A DNA stretch of 64,000 nt from AWTP1-13 sp963820375. GTDB taxonomy: Bacteria; Pseudomonadota; Alphaproteobacteria; Rhizobiales; Hyphomicrobiaceae. The notes under the pieces are model-generated. The model did not search any database. It was given only the letters and a program-made list of their open reading frames with translations, and was not told where the DNA came from. Shown here piece by piece: positions 44,491 through 53,675 of this stretch. The position numbers were made by a program, and so were the translations under genes. The first letter of the stretch is position 1, and each line of letters starts with the position of its first letter. The DNA is taken from positions 12,018 to 76,017 of the forward strand of contig CAWFZX010000018.1 of assembly GCA_963820375.1 (NCBI GenBank), in the 5' to 3' direction.

Positions 44491-45012
44491 TCAGGCGGCG
44501 GCGTCGACGTTGCGAAGAGCGGCGCGGAGGTCATCCTCCTGCTTCTTCGACAGCGAGGTTTTGAGCACGCGAGGCTTGTAGCGCTCCAGTTCCGGCAAGA
44601 CCTTGTCCGGCGTCGATCGCTTGATCAGCACGAACAAAGCCGATGAACCCTTGGGGATGGTCTCGCCGAGGTTCTTGATGAATTCATCGTTGATGCCGTA
44701 GTCGCCCAGCGAACCGGACAAGGCGCCGAAGCCCATGCCGGTCAAGCCACCGATGGCAAGCCCCGCCAGCGGGTTTAGCAGCAACAATCCGGCAAGCGCA
44801 CCGGCCAGCATGCCCGTACTGGCGCCGCGGGCCGCGCCGAGAGCTGTCAAATTCAAGGCCTGCTTGATTTGCACCTTGCCGTTCTGCGTGTGCACAACAA
44901 CGCAGGCATCCTCAAGGTCGATCAAATGCTCCTTTTGCATGCCACGCAATTTGGTCAGCACGTCGTCTGCCGTTCCAACGCCGTCAAAGTCGAGAACTAC
45001 GAGATCACTCAT
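44491..45012 (-). CDS. DUF1269 family protein
   Basis: 173 residues. Start MSDLVVLDFDGVGTADDVLT; a central Gly/Ala-rich hydrophobic hairpin (GASTGMLAGALAGLLLLNPL and LAIGGLTGMGFGALSGSLGD) resembles glycine-zipper membrane segments; the C-terminal part SSALFVLIKRSTPDKVLPEL is typical of DUF1269. Function unknown; often stress-associated. GGAG lies 9 bases upstream of ATG 45012. Thirty bases separate it from the Tat-P450 gene, so the two probably form an operon. Confidence 0.88.
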   Translation of the reverse strand: MSDLVVLDFDGVGTADDVLTKLRGMQKEHLIDLEDACVVVHTQNGKVQIKQALNLTALGAARGASTGMLAGALAGLLLLNPLAGLAIGGLTGMGFGALSGSLGDYGINDEFIKNLGETIPKGSSALFVLIKRSTPDKVLPELERYKPRVLKTSLSKKQEDDLRAALRNVDAAA

Positions 45013-45464
45013 GATGGCGCACTCCGGATCCATAATCGTTGATGCGGCTAGCATTAGGTGCTGACCTAAGCTCGCCAATCCGGGCTAACCCTGAAAGGCT
45101 GAGGTGACGTGTTCTGCGGCGCGGGGGCGGCCCGCCGATCGCCGCCCGCGGATGTTGCGCATGGCGGCGCGGGCGCAGGCTTTTTGCGGTTCTTGCCAGC
45201 CCATCCCTGCTGTCGATTGACAGAGGCGTTGGCCGCAGCGACGGAGAGCTTGAGGGGCCGCAGCGGCCTGGGTCCCCTGGCGCAAGCACGCCCACAGCCA
45301 CAACTTTTCAGCCTTGCACGCAAACGGTGCGCGGGCGGCGGGGCCTGTGGGCAAACGCGCTAATCGCCACGTTCACGAACTTGGTGCGTCGCGGCGGCCG
45401 ACCCACTATCGTATTGATCGTACAAGAACCAAGCCGCGCCCCGGCGAACTTTGGGAGAGAAACG
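45013..45464. other. Divergent intergenic region, nothing recognised
   Basis: 450 bp between the leftward DUF1269 gene and the rightward TRAP operon; must contain both promoters. No supported frame. Confidence 0.35.
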
Positions 45465-46484
45465 ATGCTGGCTGCCTTGCGATCCGGTAGGCTGTTTGCA
45501 ACCCTTTGCCTGTCGCTGGTGGTGGCCGGCGTGCTTGGCACGGCCGGGGTGCTCGCCGCCGACAAAAAAGTCATTCGCATCAATCACGCTGGTGCGGACG
45601 ATATCGTCGGCACCGAACACCAGATGTTTGCCTGGGTGTTCGCCAATTACGTCAACTCGAAATCGCCGACCCTCGACGTCAAGATCTTTCCCAACAGCGG
45701 TCTCGGGCAATCGCGGCAAGTGATCGAGGCCATGCAGCTCGGCTCCGGTGCCAGCATACACGTTGGCGGCATGGCCGAGTTCGCCAACTTCTGCAAGGCG
45801 AAGTGCGGCGTCATCGGCCTTCCCTTCATCTTCTCGGGTTACGATCACGTGCAGCGCGTGCTCGACGGCCCGGTCGGTGCCGAACTATCCCAAGAGCTGG
45901 AAGCGATCGGCTTCAAAGTGCTGGGATATTTGTATTCATGGGGCTACCGCAACGTCGTTACGGCAAAGAAAGAAATCAAGACGGTGGCGGATTTGAAGGG
46001 TCTGAAGATCCGCACCATTCCAACGCCGGTGTTCGTCGGCGCCGTCAACGCCATGGGCGCATCGGCAACGCCGATGAACTTCGGCGAAGTTTATACCTCG
46101 CTGCAAAGCGGCGTGCTCGACGGCTACGAGCACACCTCCACCACGACGGCGTCATTCAAATTCTACGAGATCGCCAAGTACTATGCATTGACGCAGCATC
46201 TGATCGACCCGACCGTGGTCGCATTCTCGCTGTCGGAGTGGAAAAAGCTCGATGACAAGGAACAGGCGGTCGTCGGCGAGGGCGCCAAGCTGGCAACCGA
46301 TATTGCCCGCGCCATGTCACCGGTGCGGGACGCCGAAGGCATGGCCGAGCTGCAAAAGCGCGGCATGACCATCACCCGGCCCGATATGACGGAGGCTCGC
46401 AAGGCCGCCGCCGCCTTTCAGCAGGAGATGGCTGCCAAGCTGAAAGCCGAGCACCTATTGAAGCAGATCCTGGCTCAGCAATAG
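45465..46484 (+). CDS. dctP: TRAP transporter substrate-binding protein (DctP-like)
   Basis: 339 residues. Signal LFATLCLSLVVAGVLGTAGV, cleavage near LAAD. IRINHAGADDIVGTEHQMFA opens the DctP fold; SNLQ-type blocks include IEAMQLGSGASIHVGGMAEF and GLKIRTIPTPVFVGAVNAMG, whose Arg in K-I-R is the carboxylate-binding residue. GGGAGAGA precedes ATG. First gene of a complete TRAP operon with dctQ and dctM. Likely ligand: a C4-dicarboxylate or other organic acid. Confidence 0.92.
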   Translation: MLAALRSGRLFATLCLSLVVAGVLGTAGVLAADKKVIRINHAGADDIVGTEHQMFAWVFANYVNSKSPTLDVKIFPNSGLGQSRQVIEAMQLGSGASIHVGGMAEFANFCKAKCGVIGLPFIFSGYDHVQRVLDGPVGAELSQELEAIGFKVLGYLYSWGYRNVVTAKKEIKTVADLKGLKIRTIPTPVFVGAVNAMGASATPMNFGEVYTSLQSGVLDGYEHTSTTTASFKFYEIAKYYALTQHLIDPTVVAFSLSEWKKLDDKEQAVVGEGAKLATDIARAMSPVRDAEGMAELQKRGMTITRPDMTEARKAAAAFQQEMAAKLKAEHLLKQILAQQ

Positions 46485-46499
46485 GCGCCAGCCCGCTGC

Positions 46500-46521
46500 C
46501 TCCGGCGGCTTGCCGCCGGAG
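46500..46521 (+). terminator. Intercistronic hairpin between dctP and dctQ
   Basis: CTCCGGCGGC and GCCGCCGGAG form a perfect 10-bp stem with a TT loop, 16 bases after the dctP stop. Such hairpins partially terminate or stabilise the upstream mRNA, giving more binding protein than permease. Confidence 0.7.
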
Positions 46522-46595
46522 CCATCCTTGCTCGTCCCGTCAGTCACATCGAGGCGCCGCCGCGCCTGCCGGCGGCCGCCGCCAGAGGTTGCAAT

Positions 46596-47096
46596 ATGAA
46601 AGCACTCTTCGCTGCGATCGATCGCTCGATTGAGCTCATGGTCGCGGCAATCTTCAGCGGTATGGTCGTGATCGGTTCCTGGCAGGTCTTCAGCCGCTTC
46701 GTGCTGAACTCCACGCCGAGCTGGAGCGAGGAGGTGCAAATCTTCGGGCACATCTGGCTGGTATTTCTGGCCATTCCGATCGCCTACCGACGCGGGGCAC
46801 ACATCACGGTCGAAGCCATTCGGCGCATGATGTCGCCCTGGCTGAATAGAGCCTTCGCCCTGCTGATCGAGCTGTTGTGGGTCGGCTTCGCCATTGCCAC
46901 CGCCTACTACAGCTATCGCGTCTCCCTCGTCACCGGCAACTCCGTCTCGCCCGGCCTGGAAATACCAATGAGCTATCCCTACTACGGGATGATCCTCGGT
47001 AGCCTATATCTCTTGTTCGTTGTCATTCGCCGCCTTGCCGGCGAGCTCCCCGCGCCCGCTGCCGACCAGCTCCCGCCCGAGGTGGCGGCGCCATGA
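46596..47096 (+). CDS. dctQ: TRAP transporter small permease (DctQ-like)
   Basis: 166 residues with four membrane helices. The family signature ...SWSEEVQIFGHIWLVFLAIP (E-E-x-x-R/I-x-x-x-x-W) is at ~45-65, RRGAHITVEAIRRMM follows. Stop overlaps the dctM start by four bases (ATGA). Confidence 0.9.
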   Translation: MKALFAAIDRSIELMVAAIFSGMVVIGSWQVFSRFVLNSTPSWSEEVQIFGHIWLVFLAIPIAYRRGAHITVEAIRRMMSPWLNRAFALLIELLWVGFAIATAYYSYRVSLVTGNSVSPGLEIPMSYPYYGMILGSLYLLFVVIRRLAGELPAPAADQLPPEVAAP

Positions 47097-48382
47097 TCAC
47101 TTTTCTGCTCACCACGCTGCTCGGCGTCATGCTGTTGGGCATCCCGATCCTCATCTCCATTGCGCTGATCGGCTTTGTCGGCATGGCAATGCTCCCCGGC
47201 GTCGTCATGCCGTTGTTCGCCCAGAAAATGTTCGGCCAACTCGATTCCTTTACCCTGCTGGCGATGCCCTATTTCATCCTCGCCGGTTCGATCATGACGG
47301 CGGGAGGTATCAGCAAACAGCTGGTCGATTTCGCCCGCGCTCTGGTCGGGCACTTTCGAGCCGGGCTCGCGCATGCCTCGGTCGTCGGCAGCATGGTCAT
47401 GTCCGGCGTCTCTGGATCCTCTACGGCCGACGCCTCGGCGATCGCCTCCATTCTCATCCCTACCATGAAGCAATCCGGCTACAAGCCGGGTTTCGCCGCC
47501 GCCCTCATTGCCACCGCCGGCACCATGGGGGCAATCATTCCGCCGAGCATGACCATGGTGGTGTATGGTGCCATCGCCCAGGTCTCGATCGGCGGACTGT
47601 TTTTAGGCGGCATCATTCCCGGTGTGCTGATCGGCCTGGCCTTGATGCTCACCGTCAAGCTCTACACCTATCATCCTGCCTACCCCGAGCTGCGGCAAGT
47701 GACGGCACGCTTCGAGCTGTGTGCGCTGTGGCACTCGGTGAGCCGGGCTTGGTCTGGATTGCTGGCGCCACTCATCATCGTCGGCGGCATCCTGTCGGGC
47801 GTGTTCACGGCGACCGAGGCCGGTGCCGTCGCCTGTGTATATGCCTTCATCGTCGGCTACTTCGTGGAGAAAAAGATCACGCTGAGCCAGGTGCCGGACA
47901 TCCTCGTCGATGCGGCAATCACCACCTCGATGGTTTCCGGCATCATCGCCGTGTCGGGGCCCATGGGATGGGTGCTGTCGTATTTGCAATTCGATGCCAT
48001 GGTGCTGAACCAGGTTGCGACGCTGTCGAGCAGCCCAACCATGATCCTTCTCATTCTTGCCGTCGTGATGATCGTGCTCGGGACATTTGTCGATTTGCTG
48101 ATCGTGCTGCTGGTCTTTGCACCCGTGGCGGTGAGCGTAACGAAGGCCTACGCCCTCGATCCCTTCCAGGTCGGCCTGGTGATGGTGATTTGCAATCAGA
48201 TCGGGGCGGTGTCGCCGCCGACGGCACCGCTCCTGTTCATTACCACCAGCATCGCCAAGACGCCCATTGACCAGACCAACCGGCACGTCTGGACCTTCAT
48301 GCTGGCCGAGACGTTGGTGCTCGTGCTGGTGATCCTCATTCCCGGCCTTTCCACTTGGATTCCCAACTATTTCTTGAAGTAG
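47093..48382 (+). CDS. dctM: TRAP transporter large permease (DctM-like)
   Basis: 429 residues, about 12 hydrophobic segments. Typical DctM blocks: LAMPYFILAGSIMTAGGISK, GSMVMSGVSGSSTADASAIA, and ATAGTMGAIIPPSMTMVVYG (the P-P-S sodium-site loop); late segment QIGAVSPPTAPLLFIT. Sodium-coupled organic-acid importer with DctQ and the DctP-like protein. Confidence 0.92.
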   Translation: MITFLLTTLLGVMLLGIPILISIALIGFVGMAMLPGVVMPLFAQKMFGQLDSFTLLAMPYFILAGSIMTAGGISKQLVDFARALVGHFRAGLAHASVVGSMVMSGVSGSSTADASAIASILIPTMKQSGYKPGFAAALIATAGTMGAIIPPSMTMVVYGAIAQVSIGGLFLGGIIPGVLIGLALMLTVKLYTYHPAYPELRQVTARFELCALWHSVSRAWSGLLAPLIIVGGILSGVFTATEAGAVACVYAFIVGYFVEKKITLSQVPDILVDAAITTSMVSGIIAVSGPMGWVLSYLQFDAMVLNQVATLSSSPTMILLILAVVMIVLGTFVDLLIVLLVFAPVAVSVTKAYALDPFQVGLVMVICNQIGAVSPPTAPLLFITTSIAKTPIDQTNRHVWTFMLAETLVLVLVILIPGLSTWIPNYFLK

Positions 48383-48408
48383 CCGGCATCGATCTGCTTC
48401 TCTCATCT

Positions 48409-48482
48409 GATCCCGGCCGGCAAGCGCAAACGGCAGCCCGGGCTGCCGGGGTAGAGCCGACGAGCAACCGATCAGCGCTTTC
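48409..48482. repeat. Dispersed repeat, copy A
   Basis: Related to copy B at 59267-59349: both begin GATCCCGGCCG, share CAAACGGCAGCC after 7 bases, and end with CGATCAGCG[C/A]TTTC. Copy A ends at the stop of the epimerase gene. Probably a repeat family scattered through the genome. Confidence 0.6.
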
Positions 48483-49392
48483 ACTTCCTCCCATACAGCT
48501 CCGCATACACACCCGTTTCGATCTCAGCAAACAGGTCGCCTTGACTGGGCTTCCAGCCAAGCTTGCGCAATTCAACCCCGCGTAGCCGGCTGTTCGATCC
48601 AAAGCTCAAATACGCCCCCGGCCCCAGTCCTTCGACTGCGTCGCCGATCGGCCAGTCCTGTGTCTTTTCGCCGAGCCCGAGCATTCGGCCGATGGCTTGG
48701 GCGATCTGCTTGAACGAGGCTTCGCCATTTTCCGCGTAATAAAGCGAGCCGGCTGGCGCTCCTTTTAGCGCGAGTAGATAGAGATCAACAACGTCAGCGA
48801 TATGCACGTTGCCCCAGCGGTTCGCCCCCGGCCCCACATGGCGCGGCACACCGGCCTTCTTGGCGACATCGATCAGCTTGGGGAGCTGCACGCTGATTGA
48901 ATTCACACCGATGCCGCGCCCGTATATCAGCGTCGGACGGATCACCACTGAGCGCACGCCTGCCTTGGCGGCGGCCAGAACCGCCTCGTCGATGGCGACG
49001 CGCGTGGCTTTCTCGGGTTGCGGCTTGAACGGCGTATTCTCGTCGAAGGTATCTTCACTCGCTTCGCCATTGTCGTATTTGCCGACCACGCTCGACCCGC
49101 TGGTCTGGATTAGCACCTTGCCGGTACCGCGCAAGGCGGTGAGCAGTGCGTGGGCGACGAACGCGTTGTCAGAGTTTGCTGCGTTCACCACCGCATCGAC
49201 GCGTTTTGCGGCCTCGACAATCGGCGTGTGCGCATTGATGTCGCCGGCATGGGGCTCGATGCCGCGTTTCTTCAGCGCGGCCGCCGCGTCGTCCGAGCGC
49301 GCCAGGCCGATGACTTCATGGCCTGCTTCCAGCAGCTTGGTGGAGACCGACCCGCCGACATAGCCAGTCGCGCCCGTAACGAAGACTTTCAT
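48481..49392 (-). CDS. NAD-dependent epimerase/dehydratase (SDR-like)
   Basis: 303 residues. The N-terminal FVTGATGYVGGSVSTKLLEA contains T-G-x-x-G-x-x-G; VDAVVNAANSDN and IQTSGSSVVGKY follow, then VVIRPTLIYGRG. A YxxxK pair is not evident, as in the atypical SDR subgroup, so it may be a reductase or a sensor. ATG 49392 is chosen since the Rossmann strand starts there. Confidence 0.88.
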   Translation of the reverse strand: MKVFVTGATGYVGGSVSTKLLEAGHEVIGLARSDDAAAALKKRGIEPHAGDINAHTPIVEAAKRVDAVVNAANSDNAFVAHALLTALRGTGKVLIQTSGSSVVGKYDNGEASEDTFDENTPFKPQPEKATRVAIDEAVLAAAKAGVRSVVIRPTLIYGRGIGVNSISVQLPKLIDVAKKAGVPRHVGPGANRWGNVHIADVVDLYLLALKGAPAGSLYYAENGEASFKQIAQAIGRMLGLGEKTQDWPIGDAVEGLGPGAYLSFGSNSRLRGVELRKLGWKPSQGDLFAEIETGVYAELYGRK

Positions 49393-49536
49393 GTTTCTGG
49401 CCCCGGTTGCTTCCTTGCACGCAAGCGTCATAGAGCAGACTTGACATGTTATCCGGCTACAGCCCGAATGGGGAATAGCGCGTAAGCGTGCGTATCGGTG
49501 CTCGCCGGGCGCAATCAATCGAGATCGGGAGGATCT

Positions 49537-50508
49537 ATGTTTCGCCATGTCAGAACAATTGTGCTTGCGGCACTGGCGGCCGCGAGCCTCGTCGCTGGAA
49601 ACGCACAGGCGGCGTTTCCCGAGCGCCCTATCACGGTGATCGTGCCGTGGGCAGCCGGTGGCGGCACTGATGCGGTCGCACGCCAGATCAGCCATATGCT
49701 CGAACGTGATCTCAAGCAGCCCATCAACGTCGTGAACCGCACCGGCGGCAGCGGCGTCGTCGGCCATCAGGCGATCGCGTCGGCCGCGCCGGACGGTTAC
49801 ACGATCGGGATGATCACACTTGAGATCAACATGATGCACTGGGTGGGCCTCACAGAGCTCACCTCAGAACAGTTTACGCCGTTTGCGATGATGAACGCGG
49901 ACGCGGCGGCGATCCATGTGAGATCGGATTCGCCCTACAAGACGGTGAAGGAGCTTTTTGCTGCGATCAAGGCCAACCCGAACAAGATGACGGCGTCGGG
50001 CACCGGCCAGGGCGGAAGTTGGCATCTGGCGCTGGCAGGCCTGATGCAGGCCGATGGCCTGGCGCCAAACTCAATCCGCTGGGTGCCGAGCACGGGTGCG
50101 GCGACCGCACTCACCGACCTTGCAGCGGGCGGCATCGATTTCGTTTCCTGCTCGATGCCGGAAGCCGAGGCGCTGCTCAAGTCGGGACGTGTCCGCAGCC
50201 TCACGGTCATGTCGCCGAAGCGCGCCGCCAATTTCCCCGACGTGCCAACCGTCGAGGAAGCCACGGGCCATAAGTGGCACAAGGGCGTTTGGCGCGCCAT
50301 CGTCGGGCCGAAAGGCATGCCGCAAGACATCGCGACGCAATACGAGACGCTGCTGAAGAAAATCTATGACAGCGCAGAGTATCAGGAGTTCATGGCCAAG
50401 CGTGGCTTCGATGTGACCTGGATGGGTTCGGCCGATTTCGTGCAATTCCTGAAGAAGGATGACGCGGACATCGGCGCGATCCTCAAAACGTTGGGCCTCG
50501 CGAAATAA
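49537..50508 (+). CDS. Bug/TctC-family periplasmic substrate-binding protein
   Basis: 323 residues. Signal MFRHVRTIVLAALAAASLVA, cleavage near AQA; FPERPITVIVPWAAGGGTDA is the Bug loop. Family blocks NRTGGSGVVGHQAIASAAPD and ASGTGQGGSWHLALAGLMQA are visible. GGGAGG lies 6 bases before ATG. Monocistronic, ended by a hairpin at 50536. Orphan receptor without TctAB; ligand unknown. Confidence 0.9.
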   Translation: MFRHVRTIVLAALAAASLVAGNAQAAFPERPITVIVPWAAGGGTDAVARQISHMLERDLKQPINVVNRTGGSGVVGHQAIASAAPDGYTIGMITLEINMMHWVGLTELTSEQFTPFAMMNADAAAIHVRSDSPYKTVKELFAAIKANPNKMTASGTGQGGSWHLALAGLMQADGLAPNSIRWVPSTGAATALTDLAAGGIDFVSCSMPEAEALLKSGRVRSLTVMSPKRAANFPDVPTVEEATGHKWHKGVWRAIVGPKGMPQDIATQYETLLKKIYDSAEYQEFMAKRGFDVTWMGSADFVQFLKKDDADIGAILKTLGLAK

Positions 50509-50535
50509 CCCGGCATTTACGCGGATGACGCCGCG

Positions 50536-50562
50536 CCGGAGCCGCGTTCGGCGCGGCTTCGG
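50536..50562 (+). terminator. Hairpin between convergent genes
   Basis: CCGGAGCCGCG and CGCGGCTTCGG pair around a short TTCGG-type loop with one mismatch. It lies 28 bases after the Bug gene stop and before the convergent methyltransferase gene. No T-tract. Confidence 0.55.
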
Positions 50563-50691
50563 CCTCTGAAGGTGCGTCAGCGTGTGTCGTTCGCGGCGCC
50601 GCCTACCCGTCCGGAATGCAACCGAGTGCGGACAAAAGTCGGCTGGCTATGCCGCTTGTCTTTTCCGGCTGGTGTGGCGATGCCGTTGGCT

Positions 50692-51747
50692 TCAGGGACG
50701 GGCGGCGTAGAAGAGATTGGTCGGGCTTCTGATGTCGAGCTGCTGGAATTGCTCGAAGCCCGCCGCGCGCAGCAGGCTCTCGGTGCGTTGCGGCCCCAGG
50801 CAGGTGCCGAGGCCAGGCCCGCCATGGGCCAAGGATTGCGTCATACAATGGAAGATACTGAAGCCGTAGTAGACGGTGCCCAGTGAGGTCTTGTTGTCCT
50901 CGAGCCGGTCTGCCGCTCTCGGCTCGATCACAAAGAACACGCCATCCGGCTTGAGCAAGGCGCGGATCTCGCCCAGGGTCGCCTGTGGCGCGGCAAAATC
51001 GTGGACGCAGTCACAGGCGGTGATCAGGTCGAAGCCGCCATTGCCAGCAAGACTGGCGGTGGTTTGCGCCACAAATGACAGGTTGGCGCCGATACCGGCC
51101 GCGGCCGCCGCCGCGCGCGCCCGCGCCACAGAATTTTCGTCGGGATCGAGGCCGATCACCTCGGAGTTTGGAAACGCCTTGGCGATGGCGGCGCTGACCC
51201 GGCCGGCACCGCAGCCAACGTCGAGAACGCGGCCGCCAATCTTGAGCCGTTCGACGATGTCGGGCAGGGCGTTGATCCACAGGCTGGTGAAGCGGTGTTC
51301 GTATTGGCCACAGTTGAGCCAATCGAGCGCCTCGACCCCGTCGGCGCCAAGCTCGCTGAGGCGCACGCCACCGCCGTCCTTGAAGGCCGCAGCGACCTTG
51401 GGCGCGATGCCGAGCAGGAGCGGGGTGATGAGGGCCAGGCCGCCCATGAAATGGTCGGTGCCCTCCGATGCCAGCAAGTAGGCATGCTCCTCGGGCAATT
51501 CAAAGGTTTGCGCCGCGGGTTGATAGCTGAGGTAGCCCGCCGACGTCATGCCCTTCAGCCATTCCTCGACGTAACGGGGATGCAATCTTGCGGCGTCGAC
51601 GACCTCTTCCAGCCGCATGGGGCCTTGACCCGCCATGGCGCGGAACAGACCGACCTTGGTGCCGACGTAGACCATGCCTGTGGCCATTGCCCCGGCCGTG
51701 TCGGCATAGACCTTGTCGGCAAAAGCCCGCACCTTGTCCCTGTCCAT
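50692..51747 (-). CDS. SAM-dependent class I methyltransferase with N-terminal winged-helix domain
   Basis: 351 residues. The N-terminal ~90 residues form a winged-helix/dimerisation module (VGTKVGLFRAMAGQGPMRLE, YVEEWLKGMTSAGYL). SAM-binding motif I is GRVLDVGCGAGRVSAAIA (~170); DLITACDCVHDFA is motif IV. It resembles small-molecule O- or C-methyltransferases of the Rv2258c type. GGGAGG precedes the ATG. Confidence 0.88.
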   Translation of the reverse strand: MDRDKVRAFADKVYADTAGAMATGMVYVGTKVGLFRAMAGQGPMRLEEVVDAARLHPRYVEEWLKGMTSAGYLSYQPAAQTFELPEEHAYLLASEGTDHFMGGLALITPLLLGIAPKVAAAFKDGGGVRLSELGADGVEALDWLNCGQYEHRFTSLWINALPDIVERLKIGGRVLDVGCGAGRVSAAIAKAFPNSEVIGLDPDENSVARARAAAAAAGIGANLSFVAQTTASLAGNGGFDLITACDCVHDFAAPQATLGEIRALLKPDGVFFVIEPRAADRLEDNKTSLGTVYYGFSIFHCMTQSLAHGGPGLGTCLGPQRTESLLRAAGFEQFQQLDIRSPTNLFYAARP

Positions 51748-51952
51748 GACGTCCTCCCTGGCGGCTGGGCGGGATCATGCCCGAAAGCGCCGGCATGGGA
51801 CACCGAAGCTCCAGAAAATCTGCGCGAGCAAACCCGCTGGCCCTGGCCGATGGCAGCTCCCGGCGCGAGGATGAGCGCATTTGCCGACCGTCGCCCTCGA
51901 CGAGGGCTCAATTTCGCGCGATCCTATAGAAGACCCCAACCGGAGACCCGTC

Positions 51953-53548
51953 ATGCCGAAGGTGCATTGGAACGCCGTTGCTTTGTCCGGGCTGTTGGCC
52001 TTGGCGATCGTCGCCACGCCGGCCGCCGCCCAGAAGCCGGGGGGTACGTTGGTGCAGATCACGCAGCCCGAGCCGCCAAATCTTGCCCCCTACATCTCAA
52101 CCTCCGCGCCGATCAGCCAGGTCACGGCCAAGGTCTACGACGGGCTCCTGGAGTACGGTTTTGACCTCAAGCCAAAGGCCGGTTTGGCGGAGAGTTGGGA
52201 GGTTGCGCCGGACGGTCGGACCGTCACTTTCAAGTTGCGCAAGGATGTGAAATTCCACGACGGCAAACCCTTCACCTCCGCCGACGTGCAGTTCACGATC
52301 ATGGAGGTGTTGAAAAAAGCGCACCCCCGCGGCATCAGCACTTTCCGTGATGTCACGGCGGTGGAGACCCCCGACGAACATACGGCGATCTTCAAGCTCA
52401 ACAACGCCGCGCCCTACATGCTGGCGGCTCTGTCCGGCTACGAAAGCCCGATGTTGCCCAAGCATGTCTTCGGTCAGGGCGACATCAAGAGCCACGCCAA
52501 TGCCAACAGTCCGATCGGCACAGGGCCCTTCAAGTTTGTCGAATGGCGGCGTGGCGAGCTCGTGCGCCTCGACAAGAACCCGGACTACTGGCGCAAGGGT
52601 CTGCCCTATCTCGATCGTATCGTGGTGCGTTTCATCAACGACGAGGCGACGCGCACGGCGGCGCTGGAAAAGGGTGAGGCGCATGTGGCCGGCTTCGGAG
52701 CGGTGCCCTACAGCGATGCCAAGAAGCTGGCGCAGCTGCCCTCGATCGAGGTCACGACCAAGGGCTACGAGATGATCAGCCCGGTGGTGGAGCTGTTGAT
52801 CAATACCAAGAAGCCGGGCCTGGACAATCAGAAGGTGCGTCAGGCCATCGCCTACGCCATCGATCGTCAGTTCGTCATCGACAACATCTGGTTCGGTTAC
52901 GGGAGGCCGGCAACCGGTCCGATTAGCTCCAACTTCGCCCCCTCGGGCATCTATACGGCCGACGTCACCAAGTACCAGGTCGCCGACGGTATCGAAAAGG
53001 CCAACAAGCTCCTGGACGAAGCCGGCTTCCCACGCAAAGAGGGTGGCGTGCGCTTCGAAATCGTGCACGACATCACGCCTTATGGGCCGGAGTGGCAGCG
53101 CTTCGGCGAGGTCGTCCAGCAACAGCTGGCCAAAATCGGCATCAAGGCGTCACTGCGCTACGAGGACGTCGCTACCTGGCTCAAGCGCGTCTACAGCGAT
53201 TATGACTTCACCCTGACTTCCAACTTTCTCTACAACCTGCCCGACCCCGTCATCGGCGTGCACCGCGCCATTCATGGCAAGCTGATCAAGCAGGGCACCG
53301 TCTTCGTCAATGGCTCGCAATGGAGCGATGCGAAAGCCGACGAACTGATGGACAAGGCCACCGTCGAGCCTGACCCCAAGAAACGTGCCGAGTACTACCA
53401 AGAAGTGCAGAAGATCGTGGTCGACGGCTCGCCCATCATCTGGGTGTTTGAGCTCACCTTCCCAACCATCGTCAACAAACGGTATCACGACGTGATCACC
53501 AGTCCGCTCGGCATCTACACCAACTTTGCTACGGCATGGCGTGAGTAG
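51953..53548 (+). CDS. Dipeptide/oligopeptide-type ABC substrate-binding protein (SBP_bac_5)
   Basis: 531 residues. Signal VALSGLLALAIVATPAAAQ. Body of the DppA/OppA type: AESWEVAPDGRTVTFKLRKD and VKFHDGKPFTSADV near residue 85, TGPFKFVEWRRGELVRLDKN near 190, and AYAIDRQFVIDNIWFG near 300. First gene of a complete importer operon; followed by DppB, DppC and a fused ATPase. CGGAGACC precedes ATG 51953. Confidence 0.92.
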   Translation: MPKVHWNAVALSGLLALAIVATPAAAQKPGGTLVQITQPEPPNLAPYISTSAPISQVTAKVYDGLLEYGFDLKPKAGLAESWEVAPDGRTVTFKLRKDVKFHDGKPFTSADVQFTIMEVLKKAHPRGISTFRDVTAVETPDEHTAIFKLNNAAPYMLAALSGYESPMLPKHVFGQGDIKSHANANSPIGTGPFKFVEWRRGELVRLDKNPDYWRKGLPYLDRIVVRFINDEATRTAALEKGEAHVAGFGAVPYSDAKKLAQLPSIEVTTKGYEMISPVVELLINTKKPGLDNQKVRQAIAYAIDRQFVIDNIWFGYGRPATGPISSNFAPSGIYTADVTKYQVADGIEKANKLLDEAGFPRKEGGVRFEIVHDITPYGPEWQRFGEVVQQQLAKIGIKASLRYEDVATWLKRVYSDYDFTLTSNFLYNLPDPVIGVHRAIHGKLIKQGTVFVNGSQWSDAKADELMDKATVEPDPKKRAEYYQEVQKIVVDGSPIIWVFELTFPTIVNKRYHDVITSPLGIYTNFATAWRE

Positions 53549-53675
53549 AAATCCCAGGCGAGCCGCTGCTGTGATGCCGCGCCGGCGGCCGGGGATGCCG
53601 GCGTGCGCGCTTGCCAGAGCCGGGCGCAGGCTTAATGCCGCTGACGCGCACCGGGCTGACGAATAGGCGGGAGCG

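Noticed and set aside
47020..48270. 416-codon plus-strand frame overlapping dctM
   Set aside because: A +1 shadow of the real DctM gene, which has all family motifs in its own frame.
10427..50508. Complete TctABC tripartite tricarboxylate transporters
   Set aside because: Four Bug receptors are present but no TctA or TctB membrane gene lies in the window, so only orphan receptors are annotated.
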